64,000 nt of DNA from Streptomyces sp. YIM 121038 (GTDB lineage: Bacteria; Actinomycetota; Actinomycetes; Streptomycetales; Streptomycetaceae), in assembly GCF_006088715.1 (NCBI RefSeq), contig NZ_CP030771.1, positions 5,847,501 through 5,911,500 of the forward strand, read 5' to 3'. Shown here piece after piece: positions 17,587 through 26,735 of the stretch. Below the pieces are notes generated by a model. The model worked only from the letters and a program-made list of their open reading frames with translations, searched no databases and was not told the origin of the DNA. Position 1 is the stretch's first letter, and every line of letters starts with the position of its first letter. Position numbers and translations under genes: made by a program.

Positions 17587-17686
17587 GGAACCACATCGCG
17601 GCCGAGCCGTCGGCGAGGCCGCGTCGTTGCCGACGCATGCGCGCTTCGGGTGGCTCGCGCATGCCCGAGCTCGAGGGGGGACCACC

Positions 17687-18841
17687 ATGACCGTTTCCGT
17701 GGAACCGACCGGCGGACGCGCCGCGTCCGCGAGGCCCGCGGAAGGCGGCGGAGAGCGCGCGACGCAGGAGCTGCGGCCGCACGCCGAGGACGCCTTCGCC
17801 GCCGAACTCGCCGCGCTCGCCGCACAGGACGACCGGCCGCGCCCGGCCCGCTGGCGGCTCTCGCCCTGGGCCGTGGCCACGTATCTGCAGGGCGGCACAC
17901 TGCCGGACGGAACCGTGATCACGCCCAAGTACGTGGGCCCGCGCCGCATCGTCGAGGTCGCCGTCACCACGCTCGCCACCGACCGCGCCCTGCTGCTGCT
18001 CGGCGTGCCCGGCACCGCGAAGACCTGGGTGTCCGAGCACCTCGCCGCGGCGGTCAGCGGCGACTCGACGCTCCTGGTGCAGGGCACGGCGGGCACGCCC
18101 GAGGAAGCCATTCGCTACGGGTGGAACTACGCGCGGCTGCTCGCCCACGGCCCCAGCCGCGACGCGCTCGTGCCCAGCCCCGTGATGCGCGCCATGGCCG
18201 AGGGCATGACGGCCCGGGTCGAGGAGCTGACCCGCATCCCCGCGGACGTCCAGGACACGCTGATCACGATCCTGTCGGAGAAGACCCTGCCCATACCGGA
18301 GTTGGGCCAGGAGGTGCAGGCCGTCCGCGGCTTCAACCTGATCGCCACGGCGAACGACCGCGACCGCGGGGTCAACGACCTGTCCAGCGCGCTGCGCCGC
18401 CGCTTCAACACGGTGGTGCTTCCGCTGCCGGAGAGCGCCGACGCCGAGGTCGACATCGTCGCGCGCCGCGTCGACCAGATCGGGCGCTCCCTCGACCTGC
18501 CCGCCGCGCCCGACGGCATCGACGAGATCCGCCGCGTCGTCACCGTCTTCCGCGAGCTGCGCGACGGCGTCACGGCGGACGGCCGTACGAAGGTGAAGTC
18601 GCCGAGCGGCACGCTCTCGACGGCCGAGGCGATCTCCGTGGTCACCAACGGCCTCGCGCTCGCCGCGCACTTCGGGGACGGCGTGCTGCGCCCCGGTGAC
18701 GTCGCCGCGGGCATCCTCGGCGCGGTCGTACGGGACCCGGCGGCGGACGCGGTGGTCTGGCAGGAGTACCTGGAAGCGGTCGTGCGCGAGCGCGACGGGT
18801 GGAAGGACTTCTACCGCGCGTGCCGCGAGGTGAGCGCGTGA
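17687..18841 (+). CDS. MoxR-type AAA+ ATPase
   Basis: A 384-residue AAA+ protein of the MoxR clade. Walker A is GVPGTAKT (residues 106-113). The Walker B position reads ARVEELTRIP, with Glu-Glu instead of the usual Asp-Glu. Sensor 1 is in FNLIATAND (216-224), followed by the arginine-finger region SSALRRRFNTV. MoxR ATPases work with VWA-domain partners as chaperones that remodel or activate targets (RavA-ViaA, CbbQ-CbbO, NorQ-NorD). ATG at 17687 is behind GAGGGGGG. Its stop overlaps the next start (GTGA), so MoxR, DUF5682 and VWA are co-translated. The altered Walker B is worth checking. Confidence 0.9.
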   Translation: MTVSVEPTGGRAASARPAEGGGERATQELRPHAEDAFAAELAALAAQDDRPRPARWRLSPWAVATYLQGGTLPDGTVITPKYVGPRRIVEVAVTTLATDRALLLLGVPGTAKTWVSEHLAAAVSGDSTLLVQGTAGTPEEAIRYGWNYARLLAHGPSRDALVPSPVMRAMAEGMTARVEELTRIPADVQDTLITILSEKTLPIPELGQEVQAVRGFNLIATANDRDRGVNDLSSALRRRFNTVVLPLPESADAEVDIVARRVDQIGRSLDLPAAPDGIDEIRRVVTVFRELRDGVTADGRTKVKSPSGTLSTAEAISVVTNGLALAAHFGDGVLRPGDVAAGILGAVVRDPAADAVVWQEYLEAVVRERDGWKDFYRACREVSA

Positions 18842-21348
18842 GCACCGCTGCGGGGCGGGGCGGCGGGCCGCTGCTGCTCGGGGTGCGGCACCACGGCCCC
18901 GGCTCCGCGCGCGCGGTGGGGGCCGCGCTCGACGCGGCGGCGCCGGGCGTGGTCCTGATCGAGGGCCCGCCGGAGGCCGACGACCTCGTACGGCTCGCCG
19001 CGGACGAGGACATGCGGCCGCCGGTGGCCCTGCTCGCGCACGTGGTGGACGAGCCGGGCCGGTCGGCGTTCTGGCCGCTCGCGGAGTTCTCGCCGGAGTG
19101 GGTGGCGATCCAGTGGGCCGTGCGGCGGGGAGTGCCGGTGCGGTTCATGGACCTCCCGGCCGCCCACACCCTCGCGCACCGGGAGGAGGAGCCCGGCGGG
19201 CCGGGCCCCGGCAGGGGGGACCCCATCGGCACGCTCGCCGACGCCGCGGGGTACGACGACCCGGAGCGCTGGTGGGAGGACGTCGTCGAGCACCGCGGGG
19301 CGGGTGCCGACCCGTTCGCTCCGTTCGAGGCGCTCGGCGAGGCCATGGGGGCGCTGCGCGAGACACCGGGCAGCGGCGGCGAGCACCGGGACCTGCTGCG
19401 CGAGGCGTACATGCGGCTGCAAGTACGGGCGGCGCAAAGGGAGTTCGGGGCCGAGCGCGTCGCCGTGGTCTGCGGGGCATGGCACGTGCCCGCCCTGCGG
19501 CACCGGACGACGGTGGCCGCGGACCGGGCGCTGCTCAAGGGCCTGCCGAAGGTCAAGGTCGACATGACGTGGGTGCCCTGGACGCACCGCCGCCTGGCCC
19601 GCAGGAGCGGGTACGGCGCGGGCGTCGACTCGCCCGGCTGGTACGGCCATCTGTTCGGCGCGCCCGACCGGCCCGTCGAGCGCTGGCTGACCAGGGTCGC
19701 GGGACTGCTCAGGGAGGAGGGCAGGATCGTGTCGTCCGCGCACGTCATCGAGGCGGTGCGGCTCGCCGGCACGCTCGCCGCGATGCGCGGGCGGCCGCTG
19801 GCCGGGCTCACCGAGACGACCGACGCGGTACGGGCCGTGATGTGCGACGGCTCGGACGTGCCGCTCGCCCTGGTGCACGACCGCCTCGTCGTCGGCGACG
19901 TGCTCGGCGAGGTGCCGGAGTCCGCCCCGGCCGTGCCCCTGCAGCGGGACCTCGGCCGCCTCCAGCGCAAGCTGCGGCTCAAGCCGGAGGCGCTGGAGCG
20001 GGAGGTGGAGCTCGACCTGCGCAAGGAGACGGACGCGGCGCGCGGCAGGCTGCTGCACCGGCTGCGGCTGCTCGGCGTCGGCTGGGGCGAGCCGGTGCGG
20101 TCGCGCGGCAGCACCGGGACGTTCCGGGAGACCTGGCGGCTGCGGTGGGAGCCGGAGCTGTCGGTGCGGGTCGCCGAGGCGGGGGTGTGGGGCACGACCG
20201 TGGCGGGCGCCGCGACCGCCAGGGCGGAGGCGGACGCGGTGGGCGCGGAGGCCCTCGCCGACGTCACGGCCCTGGCGGAGCGGTGCCTGCTGGCCGAGCT
20301 GCCGTCGGCCCTGCCGGTGGTGATGCGCGTGCTCGCCGACCGGGCGGCCCTGGACGCGGACGTGGGGCACTTGGCGGAGGCGCTGCCCGCGCTGGTGCGG
20401 TCGCTGCGGTACGGGGACGTGCGGGGCACGGACACCGGGGCGCTGGGGGAGGTGGCGCTCGGGCTCGTGGAGCGGGTGTGCGTGGGGTTGCCGTCGGCCT
20501 GCGTGGGGCTCGACCCGGAGGCGGCCGAGCGGATGCGGGGGCGCGTGGACGCGGTGCACGGGGCCGTGGGGCTGCTGGGGTCGCTGGGGTCGCTGGCGGC
20601 TTCGGCTGCGCCTGAGCCGGGGGCTGGTGACGCGGTGCCGGGCGGCGGGGGCCGTGCCCACCCCTCCGGCCCGGGGGCGGGTGTGCGTGCGCGTTGGCTC
20701 GGGGTGTTGCGGGGGCTCGCTGGTGGGGAGCGGGTGGTGGGGGTTGTCCGGGGGCGGTGCGCTCGGTTGTTGATGGATGACGGGGCGCTGCCGGAGGGGG
20801 AGGCCGCGCGGTTGATGGGACTCGCCCTGTCCCGGGGGAGCGAGCCCGGTGAGGCGGCCGCGTGGATCGAGGGCTTCGTCGGCGGGGGCGCGGGCGGCGG
20901 AATGCTGCTCGTGCACGACGAGCGGCTGCTCGGGCTCGTCGACCAGTGGCTCACGGGAGTCTCGGCCGAGGCGTTCGTCGACGTACTGCCGCTGCTGCGG
21001 CGGACCTTCTCCGCATACGAGGACGGGGTGCGACGCACGCTGGGCGAGCTGGTGCGGCGGGGGCCCGGCCGGGGCACGTCCGCGGCGGCCGCCGCCGGGG
21101 TGCCCGGGTTCGCCCAGGAGCTGGACCGGGAGCGGGCGGACGCGGTCCTGCCGGTGGTGGGGCTGTTGTTGGGGCTGGGCGGAGACGCGGACGATCGACT
21201 CAAGGGCGGTGGCGAGGTGTACGCGAGCGCGGACGACGGTGACGGTGACACGGGCTGGGGCGGCGGCCGCGGCGACGGCCGAGGCAGCGGTTCCGGCAGC
21301 AGCCGAGCCACGGCCCTGCGGGACAACGGCCTTGTGGGGGCGGCGTGA
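18838..21348 (+). CDS. DUF5682 family protein with TraB/Tiki-like GxxH motifs
   Basis: An 836-residue protein. The N-terminal domain has GVRHHGPGSA (G15-H18), IEGPPEAD (Glu42) and CGAWHVPAL (G213-H216). This spacing of two GxxH motifs with an intervening Glu resembles the TraB/GumN/Tiki and EreA-ChaN group of metal-dependent hydrolases. The remaining 600 residues are helical with Arg/Ala/Leu-rich stretches and a Gly/Asp/Ser-rich tail. The DUF5682 name is from memory; enzymatic activity is inferred from motifs only. GTG at 18838 overlaps the MoxR stop, and its own stop overlaps the VWA gene. Confidence 0.78.
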   Translation: MSTAAGRGGGPLLLGVRHHGPGSARAVGAALDAAAPGVVLIEGPPEADDLVRLAADEDMRPPVALLAHVVDEPGRSAFWPLAEFSPEWVAIQWAVRRGVPVRFMDLPAAHTLAHREEEPGGPGPGRGDPIGTLADAAGYDDPERWWEDVVEHRGAGADPFAPFEALGEAMGALRETPGSGGEHRDLLREAYMRLQVRAAQREFGAERVAVVCGAWHVPALRHRTTVAADRALLKGLPKVKVDMTWVPWTHRRLARRSGYGAGVDSPGWYGHLFGAPDRPVERWLTRVAGLLREEGRIVSSAHVIEAVRLAGTLAAMRGRPLAGLTETTDAVRAVMCDGSDVPLALVHDRLVVGDVLGEVPESAPAVPLQRDLGRLQRKLRLKPEALEREVELDLRKETDAARGRLLHRLRLLGVGWGEPVRSRGSTGTFRETWRLRWEPELSVRVAEAGVWGTTVAGAATARAEADAVGAEALADVTALAERCLLAELPSALPVVMRVLADRAALDADVGHLAEALPALVRSLRYGDVRGTDTGALGEVALGLVERVCVGLPSACVGLDPEAAERMRGRVDAVHGAVGLLGSLGSLAASAAPEPGAGDAVPGGGGRAHPSGPGAGVRARWLGVLRGLAGGERVVGVVRGRCARLLMDDGALPEGEAARLMGLALSRGSEPGEAAAWIEGFVGGGAGGGMLLVHDERLLGLVDQWLTGVSAEAFVDVLPLLRRTFSAYEDGVRRTLGELVRRGPGRGTSAAAAAGVPGFAQELDRERADAVLPVVGLLLGLGGDADDRLKGGGEVYASADDGDGDTGWGGGRGDGRGSGSGSSRATALRDNGLVGAA

Positions 21349-22913
21349 TGACACCTACGGAGGCCACGCGTGGCGCGGGGGCCGCGGGGGCCGCGGGCGG
21401 CACGGGGGCTGTAGAAGTCACGAGTGGCGCGGCGGCCGCGGAGGCCACGGAGCACGTGGACGGCGTGAAGGGCACGGAGGTCGTGGAGGCCACGGAGCGC
21501 GCAGATGGCGTGAAGGGCGCGGACGTCATGGAGGCCACGGAGAGCGTGGACGGTGTTGAGGTCGTGAACAGCGGTCAGGGCACGGGCGGCGGTAGCGGGG
21601 GTGAGGTCGCAGATGACGCTGCTGTCGCGGACGGCGGTGACGGCGGTGACGGCGGTGACAGCGGTGACAGCGGTGACAGCGGTGACGGCGGTGACAGCGG
21701 TGAGGGCGGTGACGGCGTGGGCGTAGTGGAGGCCGCTGAGGGCGTGGACGGTGGCGTGGGGGGCGAGCGGGTGCGGCGGTGGCGGCTTGTGCTGGGTGGG
21801 GGCGGGGCGGACGGGACGGGGTGCGCGCTGGCGGGGCGGGACGTCGCGATGGACGGGGCGCTGTCCTCGTTGTACGGGGGCGGGGGGCGGAAGACGGACC
21901 GGGGGCAGGGGCGGTCGGCGGGGCTCGGGGCGTCGGCGCCCGCGGTGGCGCGCTGGCTCGGTGACATCCGGACGTACTTCCCGTCGTCCGTCGTGCAGGT
22001 CATGCAGCGCGACGCGATCGACCGCCTCGGCCTGTCCGCGCTGCTCCTGGAGCCGGAGATGCTGGAGGCGGTGGACGCGGACGTCCATCTGGTCGGCACG
22101 CTGCTCTCGCTGAACCAGGCGATGCCGGAGGAGACGAAGGCCACCGCGCGAGCGGTCGTGCGGAAGGTCGTCGAGGACCTGGAGAAGAGGCTGGCCACCC
22201 GCGCGCGGGCCACGCTCACCGGCGCGCTCGACCGCAGCGCGCGGGTGCGCAGGCCGCGCCATCACGACATCGACTGGAACCGCACCATCGCGGCCAACCT
22301 CAAGAACTACCTGCCCGAGTACAAGACCGTGGTCCCCGAGCGGCTCGTCGGGTACGGGCGGGCCTCGCAGGCGGTGAAGAAGGACGTCATCCTCTGCATC
22401 GACCAGTCGGGTTCGATGGCGGCGTCCGTCGTCTACGCCTCGGTGTTCGGCGCGGTCCTCGCGTCCATGCGGTCGATCAGCACGCGGCTCGTGGTGTTCG
22501 ACACCAGCGTGGTGGATCTGACGGACCAGCTCGACGACCCCGTCGAGGTGCTCTTCGGCACCCAGCTCGGCGGCGGCACCGACATCAACCGGGCGCTCGC
22601 GTACTGCCAGTCCCGGATCGCCCGCCCGGCCGACACGGTCGTGGTCCTGATCTCGGACCTGTACGAGGGCGGGATACGGAACGAGATGCTGAAGCGGGTC
22701 GCGGCCATGAAGGCCTCCGGCGTGCAGTTCGTGACGCTGCTCGCGCTGTCCGACGAGGGGGCGCCCGCGTACGACCACGACCACGCGGCCGCGCTCGCCG
22801 CCCTCGGGGCGCCGGCGTTCGCCTGCACCCCCGACCACTTCCCCGAAGTGATGGCCGCGGCGATCGAGCGCCGCCCGCTGCCCATACCGGACCGGAGCAG
22901 TACTCCTCGGTAA
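21348..22913 (+). CDS. VWA-domain protein, partner of the MoxR ATPase
   Basis: About 521 residues. The first 140 are low-complexity: three imperfect copies of an EATExxDGVKG unit (about residues 24-65), then GDG/GDS repeats. The middle is helical (about 195-300). The C-terminal von Willebrand A domain has a complete MIDAS: D352-Q-S354-G-S356, T411 in GGGTD, and D437 in ISDLYEGG. In MoxR systems the VWA protein binds the target through the MIDAS metal. The start is TGATG-coupled to DUF5682 (ATG 21348; a GTG one codon earlier is possible). The repeats look young and probably vary in length between strains. Confidence 0.88.
   Translation: MTPTEATRGAGAAGAAGGTGAVEVTSGAAAAEATEHVDGVKGTEVVEATERADGVKGADVMEATESVDGVEVVNSGQGTGGGSGGEVADDAAVADGGDGGDGGDSGDSGDSGDGGDSGEGGDGVGVVEAAEGVDGGVGGERVRRWRLVLGGGGADGTGCALAGRDVAMDGALSSLYGGGGRKTDRGQGRSAGLGASAPAVARWLGDIRTYFPSSVVQVMQRDAIDRLGLSALLLEPEMLEAVDADVHLVGTLLSLNQAMPEETKATARAVVRKVVEDLEKRLATRARATLTGALDRSARVRRPRHHDIDWNRTIAANLKNYLPEYKTVVPERLVGYGRASQAVKKDVILCIDQSGSMAASVVYASVFGAVLASMRSISTRLVVFDTSVVDLTDQLDDPVEVLFGTQLGGGTDINRALAYCQSRIARPADTVVVLISDLYEGGIRNEMLKRVAAMKASGVQFVTLLALSDEGAPAYDHDHAAALAALGAPAFACTPDHFPEVMAAAIERRPLPIPDRSSTPR
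21437..21562 (+). repeat. imperfect 42-bp tandem repeats in the VWA gene
   Basis: About three copies of a 42-base unit beginning GAGGCCACGGAG encode the acidic EATExxDGVKGxxV motif. Copies differ at several bases. Confidence 0.7.
21630..21717 (+). repeat. 9-bp tandem repeats (GGCGGTGAC/AGCGGTGAC) in the VWA gene
   Basis: About ten nonamer copies encode alternating Gly-Asp-Gly and Gly-Asp-Ser. A multiple-of-three unit keeps the frame when the copy number changes. Confidence 0.85.
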
Positions 22914-23343
22914 CGGGTTGTGCGGCCGTTCGCGGGCGGGACGGCGAGCGGCGGTGTCCGGGCCCTCGCGAGGGCGGCGCGCCGTGCGGCGACTGATCGC
23001 GGGAGCGAACGGGTGGGGTCCGTCGAGAGCGTCACCGGCGGGGCCCGCCCGGGCCCGGAGGCCGTGAGGGACCGCGCCGAGGGGCCGCTCGCGGCCCGCT
23101 CGCCTACCACGCCGGGCACGATCTGTGACCGTCATCACCGCGCAAATGTGATCTGCGATTTAGGGACGCACGTCCCACGGCGATAACCTGCGAGACGGAC
23201 ATGCCGCGTACCGGACTCTTCGGCTACGCCTCCCTTGTGACAGCGCAGTCACGTTGCCCTTCGCGGCACGCCCACGCAGAGCACGCAGAGACTGAAGCCG
23301 CTAGCGACAGCGGCGCGAGATCACTGAAAAGGGACGGACGCGC
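22914..23343. promoter_or_regulatory. 430-base intergenic region with the sucCD promoter
   Basis: No gene recognised. Bases 23140-23190 are locally AT-richer and include TTAGGG (23160-23165), 18 bases, TAACCT (23184-23189) as a possible promoter. Overlapping its -35 side is the palindrome GGGACG-CA-CGTCCC (23163-23176), a candidate operator. This would give sucC a leader of about 150 bases. Confidence 0.4.
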
Positions 23344-24522
23344 GTGGACCTGTTCGAGTACCAGGCGAGGGACCTCTTCGCCAAGCACGGTGTACCGGTG
23401 CTGGCCGGTGAAGTCATCGACACGCCTGAGGCGGCGCGCGCGGCGACTGAGCGCCTTGGCGGCAAGTCGGTAGTGAAGGCGCAGGTGAAGGTGGGTGGCC
23501 GCGGCAAGGCCGGCGGCGTGAAGCTGGCGGCGACGCCGGACGAGGCCGTCGCTCGCGCCACGGACATCCTCGGCATGGACATCAAGGGCCACACGGTCCA
23601 CAAGGTGATGATCGCCGAGACGGCCCCGGAGATCGTGGAGGAGTACTACGTCTCCTTCCTCCTGGACCGCACCAACCGCACCTTCCTCTCCATCGCCTCC
23701 GTCGAGGGCGGCATGGACATCGAGGAGGTGGCGGCCACCCGCCCGGAGGCCGTCGCCAAGACCCCGATCGACGCCAACAAGGGCGTGACCCCGGAGAAGG
23801 CGCGGGAGATCGTCGAGGCCGCCAAGTTCCCGGCCGAGGTCGCGGACAAGGTCGCCGACGTCCTGGTGACGCTGTGGGACACCTTCGTCAAGGAGGACGC
23901 CCTCCTCGTCGAGGTCAACCCGCTGGCCAAGGTCGCCTCCGGCGACATCCTGGCCCTGGACGGCAAGGTGTCCCTGGACGCCAACGCCGACTTCCGCCAG
24001 CCGGAGCACGAGGCGCTTGAGGACAAGGAGGCAGCCGACCCGCTCGAGGCTGCCGCCAAGGCCAAGGACCTCAACTACGTCAAGCTCGACGGCGAGGTCG
24101 GCATCATCGGCAACGGCGCGGGTCTGGTCATGTCGACCCTCGACGTCGTCGCCTACGCCGGTGAGAACCATGGCGGCGTGAAGCCCGCCAACTTCCTGGA
24201 CATCGGTGGCGGCGCCTCCGCCCAGGTGATGGCGAACGGCCTGGAGATCATCCTCGGCGACCCGGCCGTCAAGTCCGTCTTCGTCAACGTCTTCGGCGGC
24301 ATCACCGCCTGTGACGAGGTCGCCAACGGCATCGTCCAGGCGCTCGCGCTCCTCGAGGAGAAGGGCGAGAAGGTCGAGAAGCCGCTCGTCGTCCGCCTCG
24401 ACGGCAACAACGCCGAGCTGGGTCGCAAGATCCTCTCCGACGCCAACCACCCGCTGGTGCAGCGCGTGGACACCATGGACGGCGCGGCCGACAAGGCCGC
24501 CGAGCTCGCGGCTGCGAAGTAA
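23344..24522 (+). CDS. sucC: succinate-CoA ligase (ADP-forming) subunit beta
   Basis: A 392-residue subunit of full family length. It begins [20 protein letters not shown], the standard ATP-grasp N-terminus, and carries [17 protein letters not shown] (nucleotide-binding loop), LVEVNPLAK, and the [15 protein letters not shown] and [14 protein letters not shown] segments of the CoA-ligase domain. With SucD it converts succinyl-CoA, Pi and ADP to succinate, CoA and ATP in the TCA cycle. The start is GTG at 23344 with GGGACGG upstream. sucD follows after 21 bases in the same operon. Confidence 0.97.
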   Translation: MDLFEYQARDLFAKHGVPVLAGEVIDTPEAARAATERLGGKSVVKAQVKVGGRGKAGGVKLAATPDEAVARATDILGMDIKGHTVHKVMIAETAPEIVEEYYVSFLLDRTNRTFLSIASVEGGMDIEEVAATRPEAVAKTPIDANKGVTPEKAREIVEAAKFPAEVADKVADVLVTLWDTFVKEDALLVEVNPLAKVASGDILALDGKVSLDANADFRQPEHEALEDKEAADPLEAAAKAKDLNYVKLDGEVGIIGNGAGLVMSTLDVVAYAGENHGGVKPANFLDIGGGASAQVMANGLEIILGDPAVKSVFVNVFGGITACDEVANGIVQALALLEEKGEKVEKPLVVRLDGNNAELGRKILSDANHPLVQRVDTMDGAADKAAELAAAK

Positions 24523-24543
24523 GGGACGAGGGACCAAACAGCC

Positions 24544-25428
24544 ATGGCTATTTTCCTCAACAAGGACTCCAAGGTCATCGTCCAGGGCATGACCGGTGCC
24601 ACGGGCATGAAGCACACCAAGCTCATGCTGGGTGACGGCACGAACGTCGTCGGCGGCGTGAACCCGCGCAAGGCGGGCACGACGGTCGACATCGACGGCA
24701 CCGAGATCCCGGTCTTCGGCACGGTCGCCGAGGCGATGGAGAAGACGGGCGCCAACGTCTCCGTCCTCTTCGTGCCGCCGGCCTTCGCGAAGGCCGCCGT
24801 CGTCGAGGCCATCGACGCCGAGATCCCGCTCGCGGTCGTCATCACCGAGGGCATCGCGGTCCACGACTCCGCCGCGTTCTACGCGTACGCCGTGGAGAAG
24901 GGCAACAAGACGCGGCTCATCGGCCCGAACTGCCCGGGCCTGATCACCCCCGGCCAGTCGAACGCGGGCATCATCCCGGGCGACATCACGAAGCCGGGCC
25001 GCATCGGCCTGGTCTCGAAGTCCGGCACGCTCACGTACCAGATGATGTACGAGCTGCGGGACATCGGCTTCTCGTCGGCCGTCGGCATCGGTGGCGACCC
25101 GGTCATCGGTACGACGCACATCGACGCCCTGGCCGCGTTCGAGGCCGACCCCGACACCGACCTGATCGTGATGATCGGTGAGATCGGCGGCGACGCCGAG
25201 GAGCGTGCGGCGGACTACATCAAGGCCAACGTGACCAAGCCGGTCGTCGGCTACGTCGCGGGCTTCACCGCGCCCGAGGGCAAGACGATGGGCCACGCCG
25301 GCGCCATCGTCTCCGGCTCCTCCGGCACGGCCGCCGCGAAGAAGGAGGCCCTCGAGGCCGCCGGGGTGAAGGTCGGCAAGACCCCCACCGAGACGGCGAA
25401 GCTGGCCCGGGCGATCCTGGCCGGCTGA
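24544..25428 (+). CDS. sucD: succinate-CoA ligase subunit alpha
   Basis: A 294-residue CoA-binding subunit: [15 protein letters not shown] (Rossmann CoA-binding region), GPNCPGLI, and the phospho-His loop GHAGAIVSG near residue 245. It is the partner of SucC immediately upstream and completes the enzyme. ATG at 24544 follows GAGGGACC. The operon ends with a strong terminator about 13 bases after the stop. Confidence 0.97.
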   Translation: MAIFLNKDSKVIVQGMTGATGMKHTKLMLGDGTNVVGGVNPRKAGTTVDIDGTEIPVFGTVAEAMEKTGANVSVLFVPPAFAKAAVVEAIDAEIPLAVVITEGIAVHDSAAFYAYAVEKGNKTRLIGPNCPGLITPGQSNAGIIPGDITKPGRIGLVSKSGTLTYQMMYELRDIGFSSAVGIGGDPVIGTTHIDALAAFEADPDTDLIVMIGEIGGDAEERAADYIKANVTKPVVGYVAGFTAPEGKTMGHAGAIVSGSSGTAAAKKEALEAAGVKVGKTPTETAKLARAILAG

Positions 25429-25440
25429 CCTCCACGGTCC

Positions 25441-25487
25441 ACAGAAGCGGGCCCGCACCCCTCACGGGGGTGCGGGCCCGCTTCTGT
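25441..25487. terminator. bidirectional terminator after sucD
   Basis: A 21-bp perfect stem (25441-25461 with 25467-25487, containing GAAGCGGGCCCGCACCCC) and a five-base loop. It lies between sucD and the convergent HTH gene. Confidence 0.9.
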
Positions 25488-25497
25488 GCTCCCGGGG

Positions 25498-26628
25498 CTA
25501 GGACGCCTGCGGGGTGAGGCGCTCCGGGCCGGGGTGGGGCGCCGACCGCAGCTTCTGCTTGAGGGTCTCGTCCTCGGGGGTCAGGGGGCCCGGGCCCATG
25601 CGCGGGGGGACGCCGCTGATGGCCTTGCCGGAGGGCACGGGCGGCTCGTAGCGGGTGGGGGCCGTGCGCAGGGTCAGGGCGGTGGCGGTGACGATCAGCG
25701 CGGTGAAGGCGATGGCGGCGCGGGTCCACAGCCGGGCGCGGCGCTCGCTCGCGGTACGGACGCGGGCGGGGCGCGGGACGACGAGGCGCTCCGCGCCGCC
25801 GAGGGCGGTCAGCCGCTCGGCCAGGTCCCCGGGCCGGTCGGCGAGGCCGAGGCCGGGCAGGTGCGCGGCCACCGTTCCGCGGGCGCTGAGCAGCCGGCCC
25901 GCCGCGGTCGGGGTGCTGGCCTCCGTCTCGGCGGCGGTCTCGGGCAGGTCGAGCCCCACGCCGTCGTAGAGCATCAGGGTGCGGCGCTGGGCGGGCGGCA
26001 GGCCGAGCAGGGCGTCGAGGACGGCGCGGTCGGACGCGTCGGCGGGCGGTGTGTCCGGGTGCCGCAGGGCGGGGCGGAAGCGGTGCCAGGGGGACAGCGC
26101 GTACTCGTGGGCGGCCGCGCGGACCCAGCCCGCCGGGTCGCGGTCCACGGCGACCTCGGGCCAGCGCTGCCAGGCGAGCTGGAAGGCGCGCTCCACGGAC
26201 TCGGTGGCGAGGGCGCGGTGGCCGGTGAGGGCGTAGGTCTGGCGGAGCAGGGCCGGGGCCGTGCGGGCGCAGAGGGCGTCGAAGGCCTCCTCGGCGGTGG
26301 CCGGGGGCGCGGGTTCGGCCTGTTCGGCGGGGTCCGGGGCGGGGGCCGGGGCGTCGGGGGCCGGGGTGCAGGGAGGCGGGGCCGCCGCTTCCGCGAGGGA
26401 CTCCAGGAGCTTGGCGTAGGCCGCGCGTCTGCTGCCGCGCGGCTCGGTGCGGCCGGACTCCCAGGAGCGGACGGTCTCGCGGGTGACGCCCACGAGGGCG
26501 GCGAGCTGGGCCTGGCTCAGCGGCTTCGTCTCGCGCAGCCTGCGGCGTTCCTCGGGGGGCGGCAGCGAAGGGGGTCCCCCCTGCTCGGGCGAGGCCGTGA
26601 GCTTGGGGGAGGCCGGGCTCTGGGTCAT
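25498..26628 (-). CDS. HTH (XRE-type) membrane-anchored regulator
   Basis: A 376-residue protein. An N-terminal XRE helix-turn-helix (about residues 25-75: [23 protein letters not shown]) is followed by a Pro/Ala linker, a middle region (about 105-235) similar to sigma-factor-like ECF helices ([35 protein letters not shown]), and a membrane helix at about 295-318 before a short external tail. The fusion of an HTH with a sigma-70-region-like segment is unusual; the second half probably no longer acts as a sigma factor. ATG at 26628 was chosen because it precedes the HTH closely. Confidence 0.75.
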   Translation of the reverse strand: MTQSPASPKLTASPEQGGPPSLPPPEERRRLRETKPLSQAQLAALVGVTRETVRSWESGRTEPRGSRRAAYAKLLESLAEAAAPPPCTPAPDAPAPAPDPAEQAEPAPPATAEEAFDALCARTAPALLRQTYALTGHRALATESVERAFQLAWQRWPEVAVDRDPAGWVRAAAHEYALSPWHRFRPALRHPDTPPADASDRAVLDALLGLPPAQRRTLMLYDGVGLDLPETAAETEASTPTAAGRLLSARGTVAAHLPGLGLADRPGDLAERLTALGGAERLVVPRPARVRTASERRARLWTRAAIAFTALIVTATALTLRTAPTRYEPPVPSGKAISGVPPRMGPGPLTPEDETLKQKLRSAPHPGPERLTPQAS

Positions 26629-26735
26629 GGCTCGCCGTCCCGCCGTACGAAAAAGAACATAAACGTATCTTGGGCGACACATCCGGTATTCGCCTGTTAC
26701 GCCGTGAAAGCGCGTGTCGTTGGGAGCATGGCGGG

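Noticed and set aside
18642..23138. 1498-codon minus-strand frame
   Set aside because: Antisense to MoxR-DUF5682-VWA; its His/Arg/Pro/Ser composition is that of a shadow frame.
22920..23473. Small plus-strand frames before sucC
   Set aside because: No ribosome sites or protein-like composition; they overlap the probable sucCD promoter and sucC start.
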